A stretch of DNA of 64,000 nucleotides from JAPOXR01 sp965214695 (lineage in GTDB: Bacteria > Pseudomonadota > Alphaproteobacteria > Rhodobacterales > Rhodobacteraceae): the NCBI GenBank assembly GCA_965214695.1, contig OZ243967.1, positions 1,798,001 through 1,862,000 on the forward strand. The letters are read 5' to 3'. The stretch's first letter is position 1. Each line of letters starts with the position of its first letter. The notes under the pieces were generated by a model, which worked only from the letters and a program-made list of their open reading frames with translations, was not told the origin of the DNA and made no database searches. This document shows, piece by piece, positions 8,627 to 15,910 of this stretch. The position numbers and the translations under genes are program-made.

Positions 8627-8893
8627 CAACAAAAAGTCGAGCTTGACCCCACCAAGCGCGAGTCGATTCTGGACACACGCGGATTGGATATGGCGGATGC
8701 AGGGATGGTGTTCGATGACCCGCACCTGACCATCGAGGATGACCGGCGCGTTCATGGCGAAATTCGGAGCCTCACCATCGGGTTTCTTTCGAACCGCATG
8801 GTGATCGTGGCATGGAAGTCACGAAAAGACGCAACAAGAATTATCAGCATGAGAAAAGCAAATGAGCGCGAACAAGTTTCATACGGCCGGTAA
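8627..8893 (+). pseudogene. BrnT-family ribonuclease toxin lacking a normal start codon
   Basis: BrnT toxins are RelE-fold ribonucleases of about 90 residues. The open frame from 8627 aligns with the family from its beginning: VELDPTKRE, LDTRGLDMADAGMVFDD, LTIEDDRRVHGEIR, then GFLSNRMVIVAW and RIISMRKANEREQVSYGR at the C-terminus. An ATG at 8621 is in this frame but is followed at once by TAG (8624-8626), so no ATG or GTG can start a full-length protein. The first usable codons are TTG 8684 and ATG 8690, which would delete about 20 N-terminal residues. The toxin is therefore probably inactive, or translated from a non-standard start. It overlaps brnA by 32 bp. Confidence 0.75.
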
Positions 8894-9125
8894 TTTGACT
8901 GACGATCAGGACAACGATGTGCCCGATCTGTCCACGGAGTATTGGGCGAAGAGGATTGCCAGGGCAAAAATCAAACGGGGCAGGCCCAAGGCGGCCGTAA
9001 CCAAGGTTTCCACGACGATCCGGCTGGACCCGGATGTGATTGAGGCCTTCAAGACCGAGGGCCCGGGATGGCAAAGCCGAATGAACGACGCCCTGCGCAA
9101 GGCAGCAGGCCTGCCGCGACGCTGA
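8862..9125 (+). CDS. brnA: BrnA-family antitoxin
   Basis: An 87-residue ribbon-helix-helix antitoxin that would bind and neutralise BrnT and repress the operon. The C-terminal half carries the family signature KVSTTIRLDPDVIEAFK followed by GPGWQSRMNDALRKAAG, the dimerising DNA-binding fold. The N-terminal half is the toxin-binding part, including DLSTEYWAKRIARAK. The ATG at 8862 lies inside the brnT 3' end, the usual overlapped arrangement. Unlike brnT, the gene is complete, which would be expected if the antitoxin outlives a decaying toxin. Confidence 0.88.
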   Translation: MSANKFHTAGNLTDDQDNDVPDLSTEYWAKRIARAKIKRGRPKAAVTKVSTTIRLDPDVIEAFKTEGPGWQSRMNDALRKAAGLPRR

Positions 9126-9255
9126 AGGCTCTTACGAACGCCCTACATGTGGCGGACAGATTACAGGCTGTCATAGCTTGAACCACCCAGTCCGGGAACC
9201 GTTTGCATCCGCCGTCCTGGCAGCGAATTGGCTACATTGTACCAGGAGGGCCTCC

Positions 9256-9510
9256 ATGATCACGACCACCGTAACGAGTCGGCACCTGAGCCAAAGCCTC
9301 GGCCAAGTAAAGCAGGCGGCGAAGTCGGGGCCGGCCGTCATCACCGACCACGGCAAACCGACGCATGTTCTGCTCTGCATAGAGGAATATCGGCGACTGA
9401 CTGGACAAGGTCTCAGTCTGATCGAGGCATTATCCATGCCGGGACTGTCGGATATCGAATTCGATCCACCTCGAGTCCAGATCGGAATGTCACCGCCAGA
9501 CCTGTCCTGA
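9256..9510 (+). CDS. Phd/YefM family antitoxin
   Basis: An 84-residue antitoxin of the Phd/YefM fold. Visible are the N-terminal dimerisation and DNA-binding segment (TSRHLSQSLGQVKQAAKSGP) and the family strand PAVITDHGKPTHVLLCIEEYRRL (about 27-49). The tail that should wrap around the toxin is LSDIEFDPPRVQIG. The ATG at 9256 follows AGGAGGGCC, a strong ribosome-binding site. The stop overlaps the start of the PIN-domain toxin (TGATG), so the pair is translationally coupled. A short palindrome TACATTGTA at 9233-9241 sits just upstream and could be part of the operator. Confidence 0.87.
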   Translation: MITTTVTSRHLSQSLGQVKQAAKSGPAVITDHGKPTHVLLCIEEYRRLTGQGLSLIEALSMPGLSDIEFDPPRVQIGMSPPDLS

Positions 9511-9932
9511 TGTACTTGTTGGACACGAATGTCATCTCCGAGCTACGCAAGCTCGGCAATGGCAAGACTGACGCCCTTGTCGCAGCATGGATTTCGAAGC
9601 AAGATGCCTCGAGCTGCTATATTTCCGCGCTGACCTTGATGGAGTTGGAGATCGGCATTCTGCGACTTGAACGGCACGACACATTGCAGGGGGAGCGACT
9701 GCGAAAGTGGATGGACCGGCATGTCTTGCCGGAATTCCTCAAGCGCACACTGACAATTGATCCTGCGGTGGCCCTGAAATGTGCGCAATTGCATGTGCCC
9801 GATCCGCGACCCGAGCGGGATGTCCTGATCGCGGCGACGGCAATTGTGCACGGGATGAAGGTTGTCACCCGGAATGTTGTCGACTTTGAACTGACGGGCG
9901 TAGAGGTGATCGACCCGTCGGCCGGAGTATGA
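9510..9932 (+). CDS. vapC: VapC-type PIN-domain ribonuclease toxin
   Basis: A 140-residue PIN-domain toxin. The fold opens with MYLLDTNVISELRK, giving the first acidic metal ligand (Asp5). Next come SALTLMELEIGI with the conserved Glu, then PDPRPERDVLIAATAIVHGMKVVTRN with the Asp pair that completes the active site, and finally the NVVDFELTGVEVIDP ending typical of VapC. All four acidic positions seem intact. It starts by overlapping the antitoxin stop. Targets of VapC toxins are usually tRNAs or the sarcin-ricin loop, but nothing here identifies the target. The pair appears functional, in contrast to its decayed neighbours. Confidence 0.9.
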   Translation: MYLLDTNVISELRKLGNGKTDALVAAWISKQDASSCYISALTLMELEIGILRLERHDTLQGERLRKWMDRHVLPEFLKRTLTIDPAVALKCAQLHVPDPRPERDVLIAATAIVHGMKVVTRNVVDFELTGVEVIDPSAGV

Positions 9933-10027
9933 CAGCGGCAAGGAAAACCTCGAGAGGAGACAGGCGTTGATCAAGATCGTTTGGGCTGGAGCGTCAAACC
10001 GCCTGGGTCTGGCCTATAAATATTTGT

Positions 10028-10053
10028 CCATTATGTTGAGCTCAACATAATGG
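10028..10053. promoter_or_regulatory. 26-bp perfect palindrome
   Basis: CCATTATGTTGAG and its exact reverse complement CTCAACATAATGG abut without a spacer, giving 26 perfectly symmetric bases. It lies about 95 bp after vapC in an AT-rich pocket next to TATAAATATTTG. A protein-binding site for a dimeric regulator is the simplest reading. No regulator gene adjoins it, and the surrounding 9933-10220 holds no recognisable gene. Confidence 0.6.
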
Positions 10054-10220
10054 GTAAGCATTGACAGATGTGTTGGACGCCCCTACCCAGCGGTCCAATT
10101 TTGCCATCGTGACAATGCGCCTACTCGGATGGCGCCAGTTGTGATGGGATGGCATGTCGTCCCTTTCGCCATGCAACGGAAGCCAATCTGAAGGTCAACC
10201 CTGCGTCTGCCCAGCCGCGA

Positions 10221-10507
10221 TCAGGGACGCAGCGTCAGTGTTCCTCTCGTCACCTCGTAGCTCGACCACCGCGAGAAGAAACTCATGCCAAGCAGGGACA
10301 GGTCCATGTCGGCTACGTTGACCGAGGCCTGGACGTTCTGCAGGGAAATCGGTCCGACTTCGACATTGTTCAGCCTGACAGGGGCGCCCCATACAGTGCC
10401 GTTCGCAGTGTGATAAATGCGAAGCCCGGCCGTCTTGCATCGCGCGGCGTCAGGGTAACGTCGCTCGCGCCTGTATCGACGAGGAACCGGACCGCTACAT
10501 CGTTCAC
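10221..10507 (-). pseudogene. Retropepsin-like aspartic protease, truncated and frameshifted
   Basis: Remnant of a clan AA retropepsin-like protease (the bacterial TIGR02281-type family). From the GTG at 10507 the frame reads VNDVAVRFLVDTGASDVTLTP, containing the catalytic DTGAS. Near the codons for DARR the frame is lost. The C-terminal half continues in another frame as TANGTVWGAPVRLNNVEVG, then VADMDLSLLGMSFFSR and VTRGTLTLRP, the normal family ending. The N-terminal membrane anchor is missing, because a TAG stop lies just upstream of 10507. Inactivation by truncation and a single indel is clear. Confidence 0.8.
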
Positions 10508-10967
10508 CTCCCCTCGCTACCACCCGCCGAAGGCTGCAGCTGGACCGCAGCCAGGCCATCGCCGCCCTCACCCGGCCCTGAGAGCGGGCCGGGCACCGGG
10601 CATTTCCCGGACATCGCCACACCTTCGAAAACAAATTACCCGGGAGCCGGAGGCGGCCCCTGGACGGCCTCGAATCCAGGGCGCGCGGCCGAATGGACCG
10701 CTTCGGGCGCCTTCACTCGCCGGACATTTGCAAGGAAAGCCGCAGGGTGGGAAAGTCCTGGCTTGCCAGATCCATTTGGAATCCCCAGTCGATTGCCAAT
10801 TCGCTGCATGAGATCGAAATCGCCCCGCTATAGACGCCTCGACCAACTCGGGTCGACTCCGGCTGAGCGCAGAAGGCCTCATCGGATAGTTTGTGGGTAG
10901 AACCACGCCAAGGAAGATCGGAGGGGTGAGCAGTTGTATCGCCAAAACCGAAACTGAAACCAACTCT
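10508..10967. other. Intergenic accessory DNA without a recognised gene
   Basis: About 460 bp between the retropepsin remnant and the HEPN-like gene. Open frames exist on both strands but show no start/ribosome-site pairing and no domain I recognise. It may contain the missing 5' part of the retropepsin gene in unrecognisable form, or mobile-element debris. Confidence 0.45.
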
Positions 10968-11603
10968 TTATGGACTAGGAAGGTTTGCAACTATGCTGGA
11001 CAGCACAGCACAAATATTGGCCGGACTTGTAGCAATCCGTCCATCGACGTAGTGGGAACGACCTTGCTGTTCTTCAAATTCATAGGAGTCCCTGAAGGTA
11101 GATACGGCTTCTTCGGGAGGCTTTACTCCAAGTTCCCGCAACGTTTCGTAAACCCGAACCACGAGATTGAAGATGCATGGGTTAATATTGACTGCTTCGC
11201 CATACAAATGGAAATGCGCTTCACATGCCTCCCGAGTCTTGCCGCTCCGACCTCCTTTAACTTCCTTGATAGCTAGTTCCACTTGGTCGCGCCTGACGAT
11301 GCAGACTAATGCTAGGTCACTGATTGCTGAGTTGGGAATGATTTTGAAGCGTGAACGCACTTCGTCTTGGTGGTGTGCGAAGTTTCGCAATGCTTTAAGG
11401 GCAACATACTCCTCGATATCAAGCAGATTACCATCAGCAGCCTGTTTCAGTCGATCATTCAAACTATGCATTGAATTAAAGAAATTGAAGAGCGAGTCGG
11501 AATCTTGGAAACAACAGTATTTCTCGTAGGCACGGAAGAATCTTCCCGCGGCATCTGACGCGGACCCAATTTTGTTATCGGTGTTGTCGTTCTCATCAGC
11601 CAA
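10968..11603 (-). CDS. Unrecognised protein with a HEPN-like RNxxHH motif
   Basis: A 211-residue predicted soluble protein I cannot assign to a family. The DNA is clearly more AT-rich than its surroundings, which suggests recent transfer. The N-terminus is acidic (MADENDNTDNK). The middle, about residues 66-80, reads EEYVALKALRNFAHHQDEV. An Arg followed by three or four residues and His on a helix resembles the R-x4-6-H catalytic motif of HEPN ribonuclease domains found in many toxin and defence proteins. The C-terminal half (VVRVYETLRELG) has no further landmarks. No partner gene abuts it. A HEPN-type RNase is only a hypothesis. Confidence 0.55.
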   Translation of the reverse strand: MADENDNTDNKIGSASDAAGRFFRAYEKYCCFQDSDSLFNFFNSMHSLNDRLKQAADGNLLDIEEYVALKALRNFAHHQDEVRSRFKIIPNSAISDLALVCIVRRDQVELAIKEVKGGRSGKTREACEAHFHLYGEAVNINPCIFNLVVRVYETLRELGVKPPEEAVSTFRDSYEFEEQQGRSHYVDGRIATSPANICAVLSSIVANLPSP

Positions 11604-11988
11604 GACACTCTACTCCATGACGTTTAGGGCAACAGCCAGGCTGCTTGGTTTGAGGCTAGTCGCAATGGTTGCCAGCAAGGCAAGAAGGCGAACTGAAGTC
11701 TTTATTACGATCTCCTTCGATAAGCCTAACAGGTATTCATGCGGAGCAGAATCGAATCAGGCGTTTGCAGGCGGCATATCCGGTCGATTCATCGAGCCAA
11801 ACTACCAACCTGCGAGTACGCCGCCATGCCCGGGAATGTACATGTACTGAAAGGCCGCGGAGATCGACAGAAGACGGATAAACGGCAACGATGGGTGAAG
11901 ATCACCCGTTGTTGTTGGCAGTGAACGGACAGCGGTAAACGGCAACCTGGAATGAAAGCATGACGCACCGCTACAGGGAAGTGAACTT
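11604..11988. other. Intergenic accessory DNA without a recognised gene
   Basis: About 385 bp between the HEPN-like gene (transcribed away) and the 3' end of the HigA-like antitoxin. It would include the promoter of the HEPN-like gene. A 92-codon plus-strand frame at 11572-11850 overlaps that gene's start and lacks recognisable features. Nothing else can be supported. Confidence 0.45.
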
Positions 11989-12372
11989 TCAGGCAGCCCC
12001 CGCTGCGGGCCGAAACTGCGAAAGATGCCTTCGGGACGGATCGGTCTGCTCCTGGCTGGAGGAGTCCATTTGGGTCGCGGCGAGGGTGTCCGCGACCATC
12101 TGCGGGTTCCGGTCAATCAGCGCCATCAGCACCAGGGCGGCACGATCCGGGGAGCGGCGATTCTGCTCCCAGTCCCGCAGCGTGCTGACGGGAAGACCAT
12201 ACCGCTCGGCGAACGCGGCCTGCGAGAGCCGGAGCTTCTTCCGGATCGCCGCAACGTCCACGGCTTCAGGCACGAACACGCCGGCCGGTTCGATCTCCCC
12301 CCTTGCAATGGCGAGGGCGTCCTTCGCGCTGTGGATCAGTTCTTCACCAAAGCTCATTTCGATCTCCTTCAT
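11989..12372 (-). CDS. HigA-type XRE-family antitoxin
   Basis: A 127-residue antitoxin with a Cro/CI helix-turn-helix: AIRKKLRLSQAAFAERYGL, then VSTLRDWEQNRRSPD (about 41-76). This exact arrangement, preceded by EPAGVFVPEAVDV, is typical of antitoxins paired with RelE/HigB toxins. The ATG at 12372 overlaps the toxin stop (ATGA), so toxin-first order and translational coupling are as expected. A hydrophilic C-terminal tail of about 25 residues is longer than usual. The antitoxin is intact although its toxin is not. It probably binds the palindrome at 12755-12771. Confidence 0.87.
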   Translation of the reverse strand: MKEIEMSFGEELIHSAKDALAIARGEIEPAGVFVPEAVDVAAIRKKLRLSQAAFAERYGLPVSTLRDWEQNRRSPDRAALVLMALIDRNPQMVADTLAATQMDSSSQEQTDPSRRHLSQFRPAAGAA

Positions 12373-12763
12373 TGCGCGGTGCGAAACTTCCGGGTCAGCT
12401 CCCTGGTATTGGCCCGGTAGGCATCGGCGATTTCTGGCAGAAGCTTCGCCAACTCGTTTCGCTCGGCCCCTGTCAGGTTGGCCTTGGCGCCTTTGCTGTA
12501 GACCGCCAGAAGAAACACCGGCACGTCATCGCCGCCGAAATAGTGGATCGCGTGCGGCAACCGCCGCTCTTCCCACCGCCAGGGCGCGCATGACGCAGTT
12601 TTCACGCCCCGCCGGTTCCGGCTATCGTGTAGCCGGCGAGCGGGTCCTGGGCCAGTGTGTTCACAATGGCAGTCACCTCGTCTCCCGACAGGCCGCAGCG
12701 CTTGGCCTGAACTGTAAAGGTTGCCGTCCAGATCACCGAGTGCATGACGGGTATATACGGCAT
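12369..12763 (-). pseudogene. RelE/HigB-type toxin, inactivated by a stop and a frameshift
   Basis: The frame from ATG 12763 encodes MPYIPVMHSVIWTATF, CGLSGDEVTAIVNTLAQDPL and AGTGGA, then meets a TGA where the family has an Arg codon (GGVRKLRW). Downstream codons KLRHARPGGGKSGG continue the family sequence in the same frame. A second lesion, a net two-base gain or one-base loss near 12560, shifts the frame. The conserved C-terminus IHYFGGDDVPVFLLAVYSKG then continues to the stop at 12369. Both lesions destroy a ribonuclease that would have cleaved translating mRNA. The intact antitoxin follows with an ATGA overlap. Confidence 0.85.
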
Positions 12764-12771
12764 TGCCGTAT
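12755..12771. promoter_or_regulatory. Palindromic operator over the higB-type start codon
   Basis: ATACGGCA and TGCCGTAT flank a single central base, a perfect 8+1+8 palindrome covering the ATG of the decayed toxin (12763-12761). TTGTCAATGATACGGC on the minus strand supplies a -35-like TTGTCA. This is where an XRE antitoxin would autorepress its operon; the binding itself is inferred. Confidence 0.6.
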
Positions 12772-13091
12772 CATTGACAAGGGGGAGGCGGGGCAGTGCC
12801 GGCCGGTCCGCGGAGCGGCACGGGAGACCGCAGGTATTGACATTCTAGCGGCAGGGCACGCCGGGCCGAATTGTCGTCCTGAAATGTTGCGTGCAATAAT
12901 TCATGGTGTTCGGGTCGAACGGATGTCGGCCATGCCGGTCGGCCGCATGAATACCAAGCTGCGACCCGAGCGAAGCTGGCCTGAGGTCCGATGGACAGAC
13001 GTATCGGACTCATGAACCAGGGAGGAGACCATGAACAGGGGGACGTCCCGAATCGCGGTAGGAATGCCGGTTGCCCAGCACCCCCCGTAGA

Positions 13092-13123
13092 GATCCGGAC
13101 CTGCGCGCTAACGCATCCGGCTC
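13092..13123 (-). ncRNA. Group II intron domain V
   Basis: A 32-nt hairpin with the catalytic-core look of domain V: it begins GAGCCGGATGCG, has a short loop, and closes with TCCGGATC. The RT stop codon (TAG at 13110-13108) lies inside it, as is usual for introns of this lineage. It identifies the element as a group II intron rather than another retroelement. Confidence 0.7.
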
Positions 13124-13904
13124 CTGCCTTGGGTGTTGACGGCAAGGCGCTGGGCCGGCCACGGCGGCGGATGGTGGGTTTTGGCCAGTGGAAGCCGATG
13201 AGGCGATCCAACGCTGACCATTGGTAGCGGTCCTTCTGCGAGCGCCTGCGCAAGGCGCGCAGGAACATGTGTCTGACCGCACGGACGAATGCCTTGAGAG
13301 CACGCGATGTGCCGGGAACGGCGTAGTAGTTCAGCCATCCATTGATGACCCTTCCGAGCCATCGTGTCACTTTGTATTTGCCCATGTGTCGACGTTTGCG
13401 CAGTTCGTCCTTGATCCGTCTGAGGGTGCGTCTCACCCGGTCTCGGGACGGTTTGCGCCCGACCCGGAACTTCCCTTTCAGGGTCTTGGCACAAAAGTGC
13501 GTCATGCCCAGAGGCTCGAAGGTCTCCGGTTTGCCCTGCCTCCGGCTCTTTCGGTTCACTCTTGCGAACCGTCCGAACTCGATCAGCCGGGTCTTGCCCG
13601 GGTGCATCTCCAGCCCGAACTTGGCCAGCCTTTCCCTCAGATCGTCCATGAAGCTCTCTGCTTCCCACCGGTATTGGAAGCCGACGACGAAGTCATCCGC
13701 GTAGCGAACAACGATCATGTCGCCTTTGCTCTTCCGTCTGCGCCATGATCTGTGCACCCAGAGGTCAAACACGTAATGCAGGTAGACATTGGCCAGGACA
13801 GGCGAGACAATCGCCCCCTGCGGCGTGCCCCTGCCCGCGTCCGTCCAGCAGGTGACAGGGCGAGACGGTTGGCAGGCAAGTGACCGGAGACGGCGCTTGT
13901 TCAA
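13108..13904 (-). pseudogene. Group II intron reverse transcriptase/maturase, C-terminal fragment
   Basis: Fragment of an LtrA-type protein. From the N-terminal side it has GRGTPQGAIVSPVLANVYLH (RT block 4), VVRYADDFVVGFQ with the YADD catalytic motif, HPGKTRLIEFGRFA, and FEPLGMTHFCAKTLKG. The thumb/domain X region follows with YYAVPGTSRALKAF and RALRRRSQKDRYQW. Near 13175 the frame shifts, and the true terminus PWPAQRLAVNTQGRSRMR with its TAG is read in the neighbouring frame. About half of the usual 420-450 residues is absent. The first 18 residues of the open frame are unrelated junction sequence. Confidence 0.85.
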
Positions 13905-13978
13905 CCATTGCCGGCGGCCTATTGGGAAGTCGTGGGGTGTCGGGCTGGTCTGACATCGGCGTGGGCGCGGGGTATGCC

Positions 13979-14422
13979 ATGAAACTTATTGTGCAGCGGC
14001 TGGTGCCGCTTTTTCTGTTCTCCTTCGTTGCGGCATGGGCAACGCCTGGTCTCTCGCAGGCCTGGAGGCTGGATTGTGAAATCACCAACTATGGGGCCCA
14101 CTACTCGTCGGGCGAGTCCCGCGAGGTTGCCAAGAGCTGGCTTCCGGAGACCTCGACCCATGTCATCAGTATCCCGTCCAGCTACCATGTTGAATTCGGC
14201 GTGACAGGAACAGCGACGATGCCGCCGAACAGGTTCGTATTCCGCTACCGCCCCTATGGTGAAAATGGCGTGGCGACAGATCTGCTCTACACCTACCTGA
14301 CCAAGAGCGATATTCTGACGGCGAAGGTGATTTTCGGCGGCAACTACTACAATATCGACGCCCGCGGGCGATGCCGGGCGAGGGAGATTACCGCGGCCCA
14401 GGCCGAGAAACTGCTGCCCTGA
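13979..14422 (+). CDS. Secreted hypothetical protein
   Basis: A 147-residue protein with a clear Sec signal peptide: MKLIVQRLVPLFLFSFVAAW and a likely cleavage after LSQA (about residue 25). The mature part is rich in Tyr and beta-type segments (TSTHVISIPSSYHVEF, RFVFRYRPYGENG), contains two Cys that could pair, and ends AQAEKLLP. I do not recognise a family. The ATG at 13979 is chosen because the signal peptide starts there. It lies between the group II intron remnant and hprK (convergent). It might be old chromosomal sequence or the last island gene; codon use looks like the host. Confidence 0.7.
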   Translation: MKLIVQRLVPLFLFSFVAAWATPGLSQAWRLDCEITNYGAHYSSGESREVAKSWLPETSTHVISIPSSYHVEFGVTGTATMPPNRFVFRYRPYGENGVATDLLYTYLTKSDILTAKVIFGGNYYNIDARGRCRAREITAAQAEKLLP

Positions 14423-14437
14423 TCTGTTGCCTGCCGG

Positions 14438-14878
14438 TCAGGCACCCCTGCCGTATGTCATGTAGTGGCGGATCGCCGCCGGCAGGTTTGGCAGATCGCG
14501 ACCGTAGACCAGGTCGAGGTCGATCCCGAGGATGGCGCGTGTCCGCCTTGGTGGCAATCTTTCCTGTTCGGGGTGCTCGAGATCGACGATCAGGTCGAGT
14601 TGCGCCCGGTTGGTGCGGGGCGCTGTCAGCAGCCCGATACCCCTGGCCTCGATGAGGCCGGGCGTGTCCGGGGGCGGTGAGGCCAATATCCGGTCGCCAT
14701 GCCTGATGAGCAGGAGCTGGTCGTCGGATACCAGGAGGGCGCCGAGGGAGATCAGTTGCAGTGCCAGCGAGGATTTTCCGGAGCCGGACGGCCCGAGCAT
14801 CATCACCGCGTTGCCGTCGAAGGCGACCGCGCTCGCGTGCAGAGCCAGGCGTGAGGCATCTTCCGGCACGGGGTTCAT
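14438..14878 (-). CDS. hprK: HPr kinase/phosphorylase (short alphaproteobacterial form)
   Basis: HprK phosphorylates HPr on its regulatory Ser with ATP and reverses the reaction with phosphate. Alphaproteobacteria have a version of about 145 residues lacking the N-terminal domain; this one has 146. The P-loop is GPSGSGKS (29-36), the catalytic His is in LHASAV (His14), and the family signature EARGIGLL is at 77-84. It is complete. In related genomes it is followed directly by the EIIA and HPr genes; here those genes (7437-8094, same strand) lie 6.3 kb downstream past toxin-antitoxin and intron debris. Its substrate Ser47 in HPr is intact. Confidence 0.9.
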   Translation of the reverse strand: MNPVPEDASRLALHASAVAFDGNAVMMLGPSGSGKSSLALQLISLGALLVSDDQLLLIRHGDRILASPPPDTPGLIEARGIGLLTAPRTNRAQLDLIVDLEHPEQERLPPRRTRAILGIDLDLVYGRDLPNLPAAIRHYMTYGRGA

Positions 14879-14920
14879 CCTATTGGCTCCCGGCAGGGCA
14901 CCGCCTGCGCCGACGGCTGC

Positions 14921-15742
14921 TCAGTAGCTGGAATTCGTTGCCGTGTCGGTGGTCTCCTCGTCATTGCCGGACACCAGGGCACGAACCCTGGCCACCTTGC
15001 GGGCAGCGATCTCGGCCAGCAGACGGGCATCCGTGGAGACGGTCACCAGGTCGAATCCCCAGCCGATGGCCTTGGCTGCATATTCCGGGGCCCCGCAATG
15101 CAGGCCAGCCACCAATCCGGCCTGCTTGGCGGCATCAAGGATCCGTCTGATGGCGGCGACCAGTTCTTCCTCCTCGCGGTCGAAGCCCGGCGCCAGCCGC
15201 CCATTGGTCAGGCCGATGGTGAGGTCGGCCGGGCCGATATAGATGCCGTCAAGCCCCGGCGTGGTCACGATGTCATCGATATTGTCATAGGCCTCCAGGG
15301 TCTCGATCATGGCCAGGGACATGACCTGCCGGTTTGCCTCGCGTGCGTAATCCGGGCCAGCCGAGATTGCCGCCCTCGTTGGCCCGAAGCTGCGCACGCC
15401 ACCCGGTGGATAGCGCATGTAGGATACAAACCTCTCGGCCTGCTCGCGGTTGTTGATCATCGGGCAGATGATGGCGAGCGCGCCCACATCCAGGGCCTTC
15501 ATGACGATCCCCGGCTCGAGCCAGGGAACCCTGGCCACCGGCACCACCCCACTGGCCCGGATTGCCTGGAACATGGCCACCGCATTGCCCAGTTCATTGA
15601 GGCCGTGCTGCATGTCGACAGTGAGGCTGTCGAAGCCCTGCTCCGCCAGCACCTCGGCAGCAAACGCGTTGCCCATTGACAGCCAGCCATTGATGACCGG
15701 CTTGCCGGCCTGCTGACTGGTCCTGATCCTGTTTTCAATCAT
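14921..15742 (-). CDS. HpcH/HpaI family aldolase
   Basis: A 273-residue class II metal-dependent aldolase related to 4-hydroxy-2-oxoheptanedioate and 2-dehydro-3-deoxyglucarate aldolases; it would split a 2-keto-3-deoxy acid into pyruvate (or tartronate semialdehyde) and an aldehyde. Motifs: DMQHGL (about 43-48), VARVPW, the YPPGGVRSFGP loop, MIETLEAYDN with the metal-binding Glu, and GIYIGPADLTIGL. The ATG at 15742 is preferred to 15748 because GGGG lies 6 bp upstream. It diverges from the iolD cluster and could process a sugar-acid product of these or of the nearby enolase-superfamily dehydratase. Confidence 0.88.
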   Translation of the reverse strand: MIENRIRTSQQAGKPVINGWLSMGNAFAAEVLAEQGFDSLTVDMQHGLNELGNAVAMFQAIRASGVVPVARVPWLEPGIVMKALDVGALAIICPMINNREQAERFVSYMRYPPGGVRSFGPTRAAISAGPDYAREANRQVMSLAMIETLEAYDNIDDIVTTPGLDGIYIGPADLTIGLTNGRLAPGFDREEEELVAAIRRILDAAKQAGLVAGLHCGAPEYAAKAIGWGFDLVTVSTDARLLAEIAARKVARVRALVSGNDEETTDTATNSSY

Positions 15743-15910
15743 GGTCATCCCCGGTCTTTCACCTGTGTACTGCCCGTCACGGGCCCGCCGGACCGGCTGG
15801 TGGCGGTCGGCGCTTGCCCCCCGATTATCGGCGGTGCAGCCTTGTTGCGAACCGGCACTGATGTCAATAAACACTTCGCGTTCCAATTGGAATTCGGGAT
15901 GGGTGAGAAA

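Larger units (their letters stand above)
13050..13904 (-). mobile_element. Group II intron remnant, 5'-truncated
   Basis: The minus strand carries the 3' portion of a bacterial group II intron: the C-terminal half of the reverse transcriptase/maturase, then a recognisable ribozyme domain V and a domain VI-like hairpin (GGGCAACC region). Everything upstream is missing, including domains I-III and RT blocks 0-4. The RT homology begins abruptly at about 13846 with GRGTPQGA. The 3' end is estimated near 13050 from the domain V/VI position. A truncated intron of this kind cannot splice or move by itself. Confidence 0.8.

Noticed and set aside
11960..13015. A 351-codon plus-strand frame across the higBA-type locus
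   Set aside because: It runs antisense to the antitoxin and toxin motifs and has no recognisable content.
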